A stretch of DNA of 31,825 bases from NCBI GenBank assembly GCA_038329555.1, contig JBBQNC010000011.1, forward strand, positions 1 to 31,825, written 5' to 3'. Numbering within the stretch: the stretch's first letter is position 1; every line of letters starts with the position of its first letter. The stretch is from JALYUA01 sp038329555. Its GTDB lineage: Bacteria; Acidobacteriota; Thermoanaerobaculia; UBA5066; Gp7-AA6. Positions 14,341-21,110 of the stretch are shown here, piece after piece. The notes under the pieces were generated by a model, which searched no databases, was not told the origin of the DNA, and worked only from the letters and a program-made list of their open reading frames with translations. The position numbers were made by a program, and so were the translations under genes.

Positions 14341-15182
14341 TGCGTCCACGCAGGCAGCCAACGCAGACGTGAGCGTCTCGTCGGGTCGAGAACAACCAGC
14401 TCGGGCGTTCCCCGCAGGAGATCCGTCCCGGAGAGCGACTGCGCGGCTCGCTCTGCCAACGGTTTGAATCGAGTCTCCAACGCCTGGTTGTCCTTGGCGA
14501 CGCCGAGCCAGACGAGATACGGGCCATCCGTTCGGACCGGAAGCTGAGGAAAGTTGTTCGGCACGTCGAGCGTCACCAGAACCCCGGCTTCACGGACGCC
14601 CACGGTAGGATAACCGGCGAAAATCGGCTCCGCCTGTCGGGCGAAAGCCTCGACGCCGCCGGCCCGCACTGCGAATATCTGAGCGACCACAACGCCTTGC
14701 GCGCCCCTCTCCTCGGCGACGGGATCGACGGCCGGAAGGATCATGACCCCTCGCTCCGGGCTCAAGGGGTGCAGGAGCAGCACGTTGTCGCTGTCCGTCA
14801 GCCGCTCGTTGGCAGCCGACCGGTGTTCTCGCCAGAGCGGCCCTGAATAGGCTTTGCACACCGTCGCGCGGGCATCGATATCGCGGAAGCCTCTGATCCA
14901 AGTGAAGCCGTCATCATTCTCTCGTTCGAGGAATTGCCCGAACACGATCGCGCCCAGCTGCTCGAAGGCCTCGGGGAAGAAGCTTTCGAAGTACCGGCCG
15001 AAGTGGTCTCGCTCTCCCGTCTTGGTCTTGTAGCGACGAAGCTCGACGACCCGAAAATCCTTCAGATGCCTGATCTGTTCGATCGCCGCGCTCCCGGAGC
15101 GCTGATCGGGGTCAACCAGAGGCATCGACCGGATCACAATCAGAGACAGAACGCCCGCTGAAAGAGCAAGCATGACTCGCAT
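14337..15182 (-). CDS. NIPSNAP-family protein with N-terminal membrane anchor
   Basis: 281 residues. Residues 1-20 (MRVMLALSAGVLSLIVIRSM) form a signal or anchor; the ATG three codons in (15173) may be the true start, as GAGG lies nine bases before it but touches the first ATG. Two NIPSNAP-type alpha-beta modules follow: FRVVELRRYKTKTGERDHFG to DNVLLLHPL, and VVVAQIFAVRAGGVEAFARQ to PELVVLDPTRRSRLR. Each resembles a dimeric ferredoxin-like barrel. Export of a tandem NIPSNAP protein and 4-base coupling to a LytTR regulator are notable. The enzymatic role of the family is not established. Confidence 0.85.
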   Translation of the reverse strand: MRVMLALSAGVLSLIVIRSMPLVDPDQRSGSAAIEQIRHLKDFRVVELRRYKTKTGERDHFGRYFESFFPEAFEQLGAIVFGQFLERENDDGFTWIRGFRDIDARATVCKAYSGPLWREHRSAANERLTDSDNVLLLHPLSPERGVMILPAVDPVAEERGAQGVVVAQIFAVRAGGVEAFARQAEPIFAGYPTVGVREAGVLVTLDVPNNFPQLPVRTDGPYLVWLGVAKDNQALETRFKPLAERAAQSLSGTDLLRGTPELVVLDPTRRSRLRWLPAWTQ

Positions 15183-15558
15183 CCTCGCTAGTGGGAGAAG
15201 AACGCCATGAGAACTTCCTCGGGCTTTCGGATGGTGCGCGCTCCATGCCGGACTCTTACCTCGAACGCCGCCGCATCGTGAGACTACCTTCCTTCATCTT
15301 TCTCGAGTCGCCACCTTCGGACGCGAATGTCGCCCGTTCAACAACTCGGTGCCGTCCGCAAACAGCGGCGCAGCGGCTCGCCGGCGAGTCGCAGCGGGTT
15401 CGAGAGTCCACGGCCCGAGAAGAGATCGTGCGCCCGTGCGTTCGGATCCCCTCCAGATCGAGCGCGATCGCCAAATCCAGCGAGACGAGCATGAGCTCCC
15501 GAGATCCTCTTCGCCACTCCTCCTCCGGCGGCGGTCTCATTTCGTCCGCAGGGGGCCG
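15183..15558. other. 376-base intergenic region
   Basis: No gene is supported. Short frames on both strands are arginine-rich shadows. It should hold the promoter of the leftward NIPSNAP/LytTR pair. A 23-base stretch (15307-15329, starting GTCGCCACCTTCGGAC) matches 20 of 23 positions of a stretch at 19594-19616, also just upstream of a leftward gene on this strand. Nothing else stood out. Confidence 0.4.
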
Positions 15559-16544
15559 CTAACGGGTCTCGAGCCGCCAGAGCTTCACGGTTCGGTCCTC
15601 GCTGCTGCTCGCGAGCCAGCGGCGGTCGGGACTGAAGGCGACGGACCAGACGTCGTCGGCGTGCTCCGACAGGGCCTGCTCGAGGGCTCCGTCTCGGGCG
15701 CGCCAGAGCCGGATCGTCGGCGCGTGCCGGCCGCCTCTCCCGGCGATCTTCTTCCAGAGGGTGCCGAGCGCGCCGTCGGGGCTAAATGCGACGCCGTACA
15801 CGCGGCTCGATCCGCCCGTCAGGACCCGAACGAGCGCCCCGTCGGCGGCCCTCCAGATCCGCACCGAGGAATCGTCGCCTCCGCTCGCCAACCAGCGGCC
15901 GTCCGGGCTGTAGTCGATGTGGACGACGGCTTCCCGGTGGCCCGACAGCGTGCGCATCGCCGCTCCCGTGTCGACGCGCCAGATCCGGACGGTCCTCTCG
16001 AAGCTTCCGCTCGCGACCTCGCGCCCGTCGGGGCTGAAGCGGACGGACCAGACGTTGCGCGCCTGCCCGTCCACTTGCGAAGGAGAGCGCCATCGTCCGC
16101 GCGCCAGAGCCTGACCGAGCGGTCCTCGCCGCCGCTCGCGAGGAGCTGCCCATCCGGGCTGAAGGCGACGGTCCAGACGGTTCCCGCGTGGCCCTCAACG
16201 TCCGCTCGATGACGCCGGCCGGAAGGCGCCAGATCCGCACGGTCCCGTCGTAGCTGCCGGTCGCGAGCGGCGAGCCGTCGGGGCCGAAGTCGATGGAGGT
16301 GACGCCCTCCGGATGGACGAGGTTGCGCAGCAGCCTGCGGTCGGCGAGCCGCCAGATTTTCACCGTCCCGCCGACGCAGCTCGTCGCGAGAGATCGCGAG
16401 TCGGGGCTGAACGCGACCTGCCGGAGCTCCCGGGGGAAGCCTGCGAACGTGTGCTCGAAGCGGGCGCGGAGAGCCGGCTCGGCGGAGGGCCCGGGTACGG
16501 GAAGGACCGCGAGGAGCGCCGCCCCGATCCAGACCCGGTCGCAT
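15559..16544 (-). pseudogene. exported seven-blade WD40 protein, frameshifted
   Basis: Reading across frames gives a signal peptide (VWIGAALLAVLPVPGPSAEP) and exactly seven WD40 repeats. Each ends in a form of ..VRIWR, for example SYDGTVRIWRLPAG, EDRSVRLWRADDG, FERTVRIWRVDTG, DDSSVRIWRAADG, APTIRLWRARDG and EDRTVKLWRLETR. Seven repeats make one complete propeller. Three indels are needed: one surplus G in the first codons (about 16532), one base missing at about 16196 between blades 2 and 3 (ERTL then EGHAG), and one missing at about 16076 between blades 3 and 4. The ATG at 16544 follows GGGAGG directly. The last four blades (15559-16074) are one open frame. It follows the alkylation-repair operon by 92 bases. 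Confidence 0.82.
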
Positions 16545-16636
16545 CCTCCCTACACTACCGGCTCGGGGTCGTGACGATCCACCCGGCGTCGATCGGACCG
16601 GGATCGTCGTGAGGCGCGCCGCCGCCTCCGCGTCGA

Positions 16637-17173
16637 TCAGCCCGGCGGCTTCGGCGCGTGACGCCGGAAGTGGATGTCGAAGAGAGGCCGCCACGTCCGG
16701 CCCCCGTCCGCGGAGGTCTCGGCGGTCTCCCGAACGCCGCCCTTTTCCGGTTTCCAGAGGGCCCGGACCGTCTCCTCGCGTCCTCCGGCGGAGCGCTGGA
16801 CGCCCTGCAGCGTCAGGGCGCCGCCCTGGAATCGCCCGTCCAGCTGGAGGAGCCCGCCGCGGTTCGTGACCCAGGTCTGGTGCCAGAGATTTCGAGTCGC
16901 GTCGTAGATCGAGAAGCTCCGGCCGACCAGGCCGTCCGTCTGCTCGTAGAGCTCGTGGATCGCGCAGCCGCCCAGGATGAGCTCGATCCGCGCGCGGGCG
17001 ACGGGCGCGGCGCCGCCGCCGGCTTCGTACGCGTCCCAGTCGCCCACCCAGAAATCGAGCCGGCGGTGCTCGGGGCCCGCGCACTTCGCGGATCGGGCCC
17101 CGGCAGGCGATTGCCCGCAGAGGTTCGTCGAGAGCAGGATGGCGAAGGCACCGATCGCGAGCCGCGCCGTCAC
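16637..17173 (-). CDS. DUF1579-like exported protein
   Basis: 178 residues from GTG 17173, whose GTGA overlaps the cupin stop. Residues 1-24 form a signal peptide (MTARLAIGAFAILLSTNLCG). The mature part opens with HRRLDFWVGDWDAYEAGG, the typical DUF1579 start, and continues ARIELILGGCAIHELYEQ, GRSFSIYDATRNLWHQTWV, LLQLDGRFQGGALTLQG and ETSADGGRTWRPLFDIHFRR. This is a small lipocalin-like barrel predicted to sit in the periplasm. It is last in a tight Ada-AlkA/Ogt/cupin operon. The ligand is unknown and the link to alkylation damage is only by position. Confidence 0.85.
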   Translation of the reverse strand: MTARLAIGAFAILLSTNLCGQSPAGARSAKCAGPEHRRLDFWVGDWDAYEAGGGAAPVARARIELILGGCAIHELYEQTDGLVGRSFSIYDATRNLWHQTWVTNRGGLLQLDGRFQGGALTLQGVQRSAGGREETVRALWKPEKGGVRETAETSADGGRTWRPLFDIHFRRHAPKPPG

Positions 17174-17508
17174 GGCCTCTCTCCGCCCTCGGGCCCATAG
17201 AAGATGACCCACGCCTGGAGGCCGCGGGTGAAGTCCTCGAAGCGGTGCGTTTGGCCGGCCGGCACGAAGAGCAGATCGCCCTCCGCGAAGGGCGTTCGTG
17301 CGTCTCCGTGGACGAAGGTTCCCGAGCCCTTCAGGACGACGTAGATCTCGTCGCGCGAATGGGGCGTCTGCGGATCGGCGCCGATCGGGGCGTACAGCTC
17401 CACTTCCACCGACCCGCGCTCGAACGCAACCTCCCAGCGGCGCCCGCCGGGTCCCGGAATGCGCGCCATCACCTCGGCGGGTGTGATGCGGCCGCCATCC
17501 TTTTCCAT
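17170..17508 (-). CDS. cupin-domain protein
   Basis: 112 residues, cytoplasmic. It contains the two cupin motifs: TPHSRDEIYVVLKGSGTFVH (metal-ligand histidine and glutamate) and GDLLFVPAGQTHRFEDF (second histidine after PAG). The protein is a minimal single-domain cupin with one metal site expected (Fe, Mn or Zn). It starts six bases after the Ogt stop, and its own stop overlaps the next start, so it is firmly inside the repair operon. It may sense or process a small metabolite; similar small cupins usually have unknown substrates. Confidence 0.92.
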   Translation of the reverse strand: MEKDGGRITPAEVMARIPGPGGRRWEVAFERGSVEVELYAPIGADPQTPHSRDEIYVVLKGSGTFVHGDARTPFAEGDLLFVPAGQTHRFEDFTRGLQAWVIFYGPEGGERP

Positions 17509-17514
17509 GAAGCC

Positions 17515-18009
17515 TCAGGATCCGTGGAGGGCCGGGACGTTGCCACACTCCAGGGCGAGGAGGCGGCGCTTGATCGGGATCCCTCCGCCGAAGCCCGTCA
17601 GCGACCCGTCCGCGCCGACGACCCGATGGCAGGGGATGACGATCGGCAGGGGATTGCGGCCGTTGGCGGCGCCGACGGCTCGCTGCGCCCGGGGCCGGCC
17701 CAGTCGGTCGGCGATCTCGCCATACGTGACGGTCTCCCCGTAGGGGATGGTCTGGAGCGCGGTCCAGACCTCGAGCTGGAACGGCGTTCCCACCGGGTCG
17801 AGGGCCAGATCGAATCGCCGCCGCTCTCCGGCGAAGTATCCGGCAAGCTGGTCGACCGCGAGACGGAAGGGCTCCTCGGCGAGCCTCCAGCCCGCGGCGA
17901 CCGGAGGAGCCGAGGAATCCATCAGAAAGGCGATCTCTCGCAGACCGCCCTCGTCGCCCGCGAGGCGGAGGCCGCCGACCGGAGTGGAGACGTCGCGGTA
18001 GAGCATCAT
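17515..18009 (-). CDS. ogt: methylated-DNA--protein-cysteine S-methyltransferase (Ogt/AGT)
   Basis: 164 residues. It removes methyl groups from O6-methylguanine (and O4-methylthymine) by transferring them to its own cysteine. The active site LPIVIPCHRVVG puts the acceptor at C127; the recognition helix TYGEIADRLGRPRAQRAVGAA and GFGGGIPIKRRLLALE follow the family. The N-terminal domain (VSTPVGGLRLAGDEGG) is full length. The start ATG at 18009 has GGGGAGAGG before it and overlaps the Ada-AlkA stop as ATGA. It is therefore co-translated with that gene and probably induced together under methylation stress. Confidence 0.96.
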   Translation of the reverse strand: MMLYRDVSTPVGGLRLAGDEGGLREIAFLMDSSAPPVAAGWRLAEEPFRLAVDQLAGYFAGERRRFDLALDPVGTPFQLEVWTALQTIPYGETVTYGEIADRLGRPRAQRAVGAANGRNPLPIVIPCHRVVGADGSLTGFGGGIPIKRRLLALECGNVPALHGS

Positions 18010-19559
18010 CCTCTCCCCGCGGAGAGGGCCGGAGCGTCGCGGGCGTCGCCCTCGCCCCGTTCGTCCCTCTCGTCGGCCGCTGAGCGCCACAGGTAGAGCG
18101 CCGCGTACGCGCGCCACGGCCGCCATTCCTCGGCTCGCTCCTCGAGCGCGCGGACGGTCCACGGCCGGGCGCCGCCCGCGGACCGAAGGAGGACGAGGTC
18201 GCTCGCGGGGAACGCGTCGGGCTGCCGCAGCGCGCGCATCGCGATGTACTGCACCGTCCAGTCTCCGACGCCGCGGATCCGGGCGAGGTCCGACAGGATC
18301 TTTTCCTCCGAATCGTCCGGGCTCGACCGGCCGGAGACGAAGTTCCGTGCGAGGGACCGGATCGCACCCGCCCGAACCCGTGGCATGCCCGGCAATCTGG
18401 CCTTCGCGAGAGCCGCCGCAGTCGGAAAGACGACTGCCAGGCCGCCGGTGTCAGGCAGTGAGAGCGGCTCCCCGAGGCTCTGCGCGATCCGGCCGGCGAG
18501 CGTCGATGCGCCGGCCACCGTCACCTGCTGCCCGAGGATGGCGCGCACCGCGAGCTCGAGCGGATTCCAGGCTCCGGGCACCCGAAGTCCCGGGTACCTT
18601 CTCGCGAGCGGGCCGAGCAGCGGGTCGCGGCGAAAATGCCCGGCAATGGCCGAGGTGTCCGCGGCGAGATCGAACATGTCCCGGAGTCTCGTGACGATCG
18701 GAAGCATCGACTGAGGCTCGGGAAACCGGACCCGCGCCTCGAGCGCCCGGGCGCTTTCCTCGTGCCTCACCTCCAGGATCCCGTGCCGGCCCTGGAGCGC
18801 AAAGGACCGGCGGTAGGCGCCCGATACGACTTCTTCGACTCCGGGGATCGCGCGCGCTTTTAGAAAGGCGAGGAGCGACTCCCAGTCGTAGGGAGTCCGG
18901 TAGGGGAGCCGGAACACGTATTCGTCCTGCCGCGCCGGCCGAGCCCGCGCCGACGGCTTCAAAGAGACCGGGCGCAGGCGCCGCAGCTGCGACGGAGTCC
19001 GGCCGTAGAGCGACCGGATCGAGTCGTTGAAACGGCGGACGCTGCGGAAGCCCGATGCGAGCGCGACGCGCGACATGGGCAGGGACGTGTCGCTGATGAG
19101 CTGCTTCGCGAATTGCAGCCGCCGGGTCCGGGCGACCGCGATCGGCGAAGCGCCGAGATGCGTCACAAACAGCCGGTGGAGGTGGCGCGCGCTGACGCCG
19201 AGGCGCTCGGAGAGGACCGCGACGTTTTCTTCCTGGAGCGCGCCTTCCGTGATCAACCGGAGCGCCCGGGCGACCGTGGCGGACGTTCCTCTCCATGCCG
19301 GCGTTCCGGGAGCGGCCTCGGGGCGGCACCGAAGGCATGGGCGGAAACCGGCGGCCGCGGCTTCCTCGGCGGACCGGTAATACCGGACGTTTCGGCTCCT
19401 GGCCGGCGGCGACGGGCAGATCGGCCGGCAATAAATGCCCGTCGAGAGAACGGCGATGAAGAAGCGTCCGTCGAACCGGGCGTCGCGGGCGAGACGCGCC
19501 CGGTCGCAGATCCTCGTGTCCAGTTCCATCCTCTTCGAATCCATCGTCTTCGAATCCAT
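18006..19559 (-). CDS. alkA: Ada-type regulator fused to AlkA DNA-3-methyladenine glycosylase
   Basis: About 517 residues. Domain order: Ada zinc domain with the four cysteines (TGIYCRPICPS and GFRPCLRCRP), which takes a methyl from phosphotriesters; an AraC helix-turn-helix (LSERLGVSARHLHRLFVTHL to FNDSIRSLYGRTPSQLRR); an AlkA N-terminal domain (YRTPYDWESLLAFLKARAIP); and an HhH-GPD glycosylase (LARIRGVGDWTVQYIAMRAL, catalytic Asp in FPASDLVLLRS). It senses methylated DNA, activates transcription and excises alkylated bases. The start is uncertain: a 15-base tandem repeat gives in-frame ATGs at 19559, 19544 and 19529, and the Ada domain needs only the last. The stop overlaps Ogt. Confidence 0.95.
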   Translation of the reverse strand: MDSKTMDSKRMELDTRICDRARLARDARFDGRFFIAVLSTGIYCRPICPSPPARSRNVRYYRSAEEAAAAGFRPCLRCRPEAAPGTPAWRGTSATVARALRLITEGALQEENVAVLSERLGVSARHLHRLFVTHLGASPIAVARTRRLQFAKQLISDTSLPMSRVALASGFRSVRRFNDSIRSLYGRTPSQLRRLRPVSLKPSARARPARQDEYVFRLPYRTPYDWESLLAFLKARAIPGVEEVVSGAYRRSFALQGRHGILEVRHEESARALEARVRFPEPQSMLPIVTRLRDMFDLAADTSAIAGHFRRDPLLGPLARRYPGLRVPGAWNPLELAVRAILGQQVTVAGASTLAGRIAQSLGEPLSLPDTGGLAVVFPTAAALAKARLPGMPRVRAGAIRSLARNFVSGRSSPDDSEEKILSDLARIRGVGDWTVQYIAMRALRQPDAFPASDLVLLRSAGGARPWTVRALEERAEEWRPWRAYAALYLWRSAADERDERGEGDARDAPALSAGRG

Positions 19560-19561
19560 CG
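19532..19561. repeat. perfect 15-base tandem duplication at the Ada-AlkA start
   Basis: TCTTCGAATCCATCG occurs twice in tandem (19532-19546 and 19547-19561). On the coding (minus) strand it duplicates codons reading ATGGATTCGAAGA, giving MDSKTMDSKRM and two spare initiation codons. A length-changing repeat at a start codon could vary the translation start or simply be slippage. The unit is in frame, so copy number does not disrupt the gene. Confidence 0.85.
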
Positions 19562-19982
19562 TCGTGGAGCCTACTTCGCTTCGGTTTTGCCGCGTCGCCA
19601 CTTTCGGACCTGAATGACGTCTGCGACACCCGCTTCGCTTCAAAGGGTGGTTTTCCGGCCTCGCGCGACTCCGCCGCCGGCCGAGAGCGTCAGTGCTCTA
19701 AACCGTATTCCTTTGACCTGGTTGTCCGAGCGAGTGGATTCCCCCCTCTTGGGAGACCGATGAAGTTCGTATGAACTTGAATCTCTTCGGGTTTTTCTGC
19801 GTAAGTCTTTCCAGGGGAATTCCAGATCCGGCCCGCCACGTTCGCCTTCTGAAGCCCGCGGACGTTGATAGGCTAGGCGGCCCCAGCGCCTGGATGCCCC
19901 CCGACGACCGCTTTTCCGGAGACGAGCTTCCGCAACGCAGGTCGTAAGAGTCGGCCCGAGGGGAACGGAGGATTCGACCCAC
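19562..19982. promoter_or_regulatory. divergent regulatory region between Ada-AlkA and the RND operon, with 16-base palindrome
   Basis: No gene is supported in these 421 bases. AAGTTC-GTAT-GAACTT (19763-19778) is a perfect inverted repeat typical of a dimeric repressor site, about 205 bases ahead of the adaptor start. It runs straight into TTGAAT, and 17 bases later CGTAAG, a weak promoter-like pair that the palindrome would cover. TTGACC near 19715 is another possible -35. The 23-base near-repeat shared with 15307-15329 lies at 19594-19616. The adaptor gene itself has GGAGG at about 19970. Confidence 0.45.
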
Positions 19983-21110
19983 ATGAAAAAGCGGATGATT
20001 CTGATGCTCGTCGCGGCGGGGATATTCATCGCGACGATCGCCGCCGTCAAGACGCGGCAGATCCAGTCGGCGATCAAGCAGAATTCCAACTACCAGCCGC
20101 CTCCGGAGGCGGTCACGACCGTAGTCGCCCGCCAGGAGCCGTGGCCGGCCACCTGGAGCGCGATCGGCTCCGTCGCCGCGGTCCGGGGCGTCACGGTCAG
20201 CGCCGACCTGCCGGGGATCGTGGCGGCCATCGGCTTCGAGTCGGGTCAGTCGGTCCCGGCGGGCGCCGTCCTCGTGCGCCTGGACACGCGCCAGGAGCAG
20301 GCGCAGCTCGCGGCGGCGGTGGCCGCGCGGGGGCTCACCGACCTGAACCTGAAGCGCGCGAAGGACCTCGTCGCGCAGGGCATCTCCGCGCAGGCCGACC
20401 TCGATCGCCTCGCCGCCGAGCAGAAGCAGGCGGAGGCCCGCGCGGGCGAGATCCGCGCGACGATCGAGCGCAAGACGATCCGGGCGCCCTTCGCCGGCGT
20501 CCTGGGAATCCGGCAGGTCAACCTCGGCCAGTACCTGGAGGGCGGGGCCGCCGTGGTGCCGCTCCAGGCCGTCCGGCCCGTCTACGTCAACTTCTCCGTG
20601 CCGCAGCAGGAGGTCGCCGCACTGAAGGTCGGCTCGCTGATCCACGTCACCGCTGAAGGCACAACGGCGATTGCGGCGGACGGGAAGGTGACGGCCGTCG
20701 ACTCGGTCGTGAACGAGGCGACGCGGAACATCCAGATTCAGGCGACCCTCGCGAACGCGAACGGACAGCTGCGACCCGGCATGTTCGTGAAGACGAACGT
20801 CTCGCTCGGTGCGGGAACCGCGGCGGTCACGGTGCCGACGTCGGCGATCAAGTACGCGCCCTACGGCGACTCCGTCTTCATCGTCGAAGACGTGACCAGC
20901 CCGAAGGGCCAGAAGTATCTGGGCGTGCGGCAGCAGTTCGTCAAGCTCGGCCCGTCCCGCGGCGACCAGGTCGCCGTCGTCTCCGGGTTGAAAGACGGGG
21001 AGCAGATCGTCACGTCCGGTGTCTTCAAGCTTCGGACGGGCGCTGCCGTCAAGGTCAACAACAAGGTTCAGCCCGGCAACAACGCGGCCCCGAAGCCGGA
21101 GGACAGCTGA
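19983..21110 (+). CDS. RND efflux periplasmic adaptor (membrane fusion protein)
   Basis: 375 residues. An N-terminal membrane helix (residues 4-22, RMILMLVAAGIFIATIAAVK) anchors it; no lipobox cysteine is present. The barrel-sandwich hybrid halves are VTVSADLPGIVAAIGFESGQ and IRAPFAGVLGIRQVNLGQYL; between them is a short hairpin, NLKRAKDLVAQGISAQADLD to QKQAEARAGEIRATIERK. The beta-barrel and membrane-proximal domains follow (VYVNFSVPQQEVAALKVGSL, LANANGQLRPGMFVKTNVSL, KLGPSRGDQVAVVSGLKDGE). It links the inner-membrane pump to an outer-membrane channel. Its stop overlaps the pump ATG by one base. Confidence 0.95.
   Translation: MKKRMILMLVAAGIFIATIAAVKTRQIQSAIKQNSNYQPPPEAVTTVVARQEPWPATWSAIGSVAAVRGVTVSADLPGIVAAIGFESGQSVPAGAVLVRLDTRQEQAQLAAAVAARGLTDLNLKRAKDLVAQGISAQADLDRLAAEQKQAEARAGEIRATIERKTIRAPFAGVLGIRQVNLGQYLEGGAAVVPLQAVRPVYVNFSVPQQEVAALKVGSLIHVTAEGTTAIAADGKVTAVDSVVNEATRNIQIQATLANANGQLRPGMFVKTNVSLGAGTAAVTVPTSAIKYAPYGDSVFIVEDVTSPKGQKYLGVRQQFVKLGPSRGDQVAVVSGLKDGEQIVTSGVFKLRTGAAVKVNNKVQPGNNAAPKPEDS

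Noticed and set aside
15256..15540. 94-residue minus-strand frame upstream of the NIPSNAP gene
   Set aside because: Low-complexity Arg/Ser-rich sequence with no conserved pattern; its ribosome site is not convincing.
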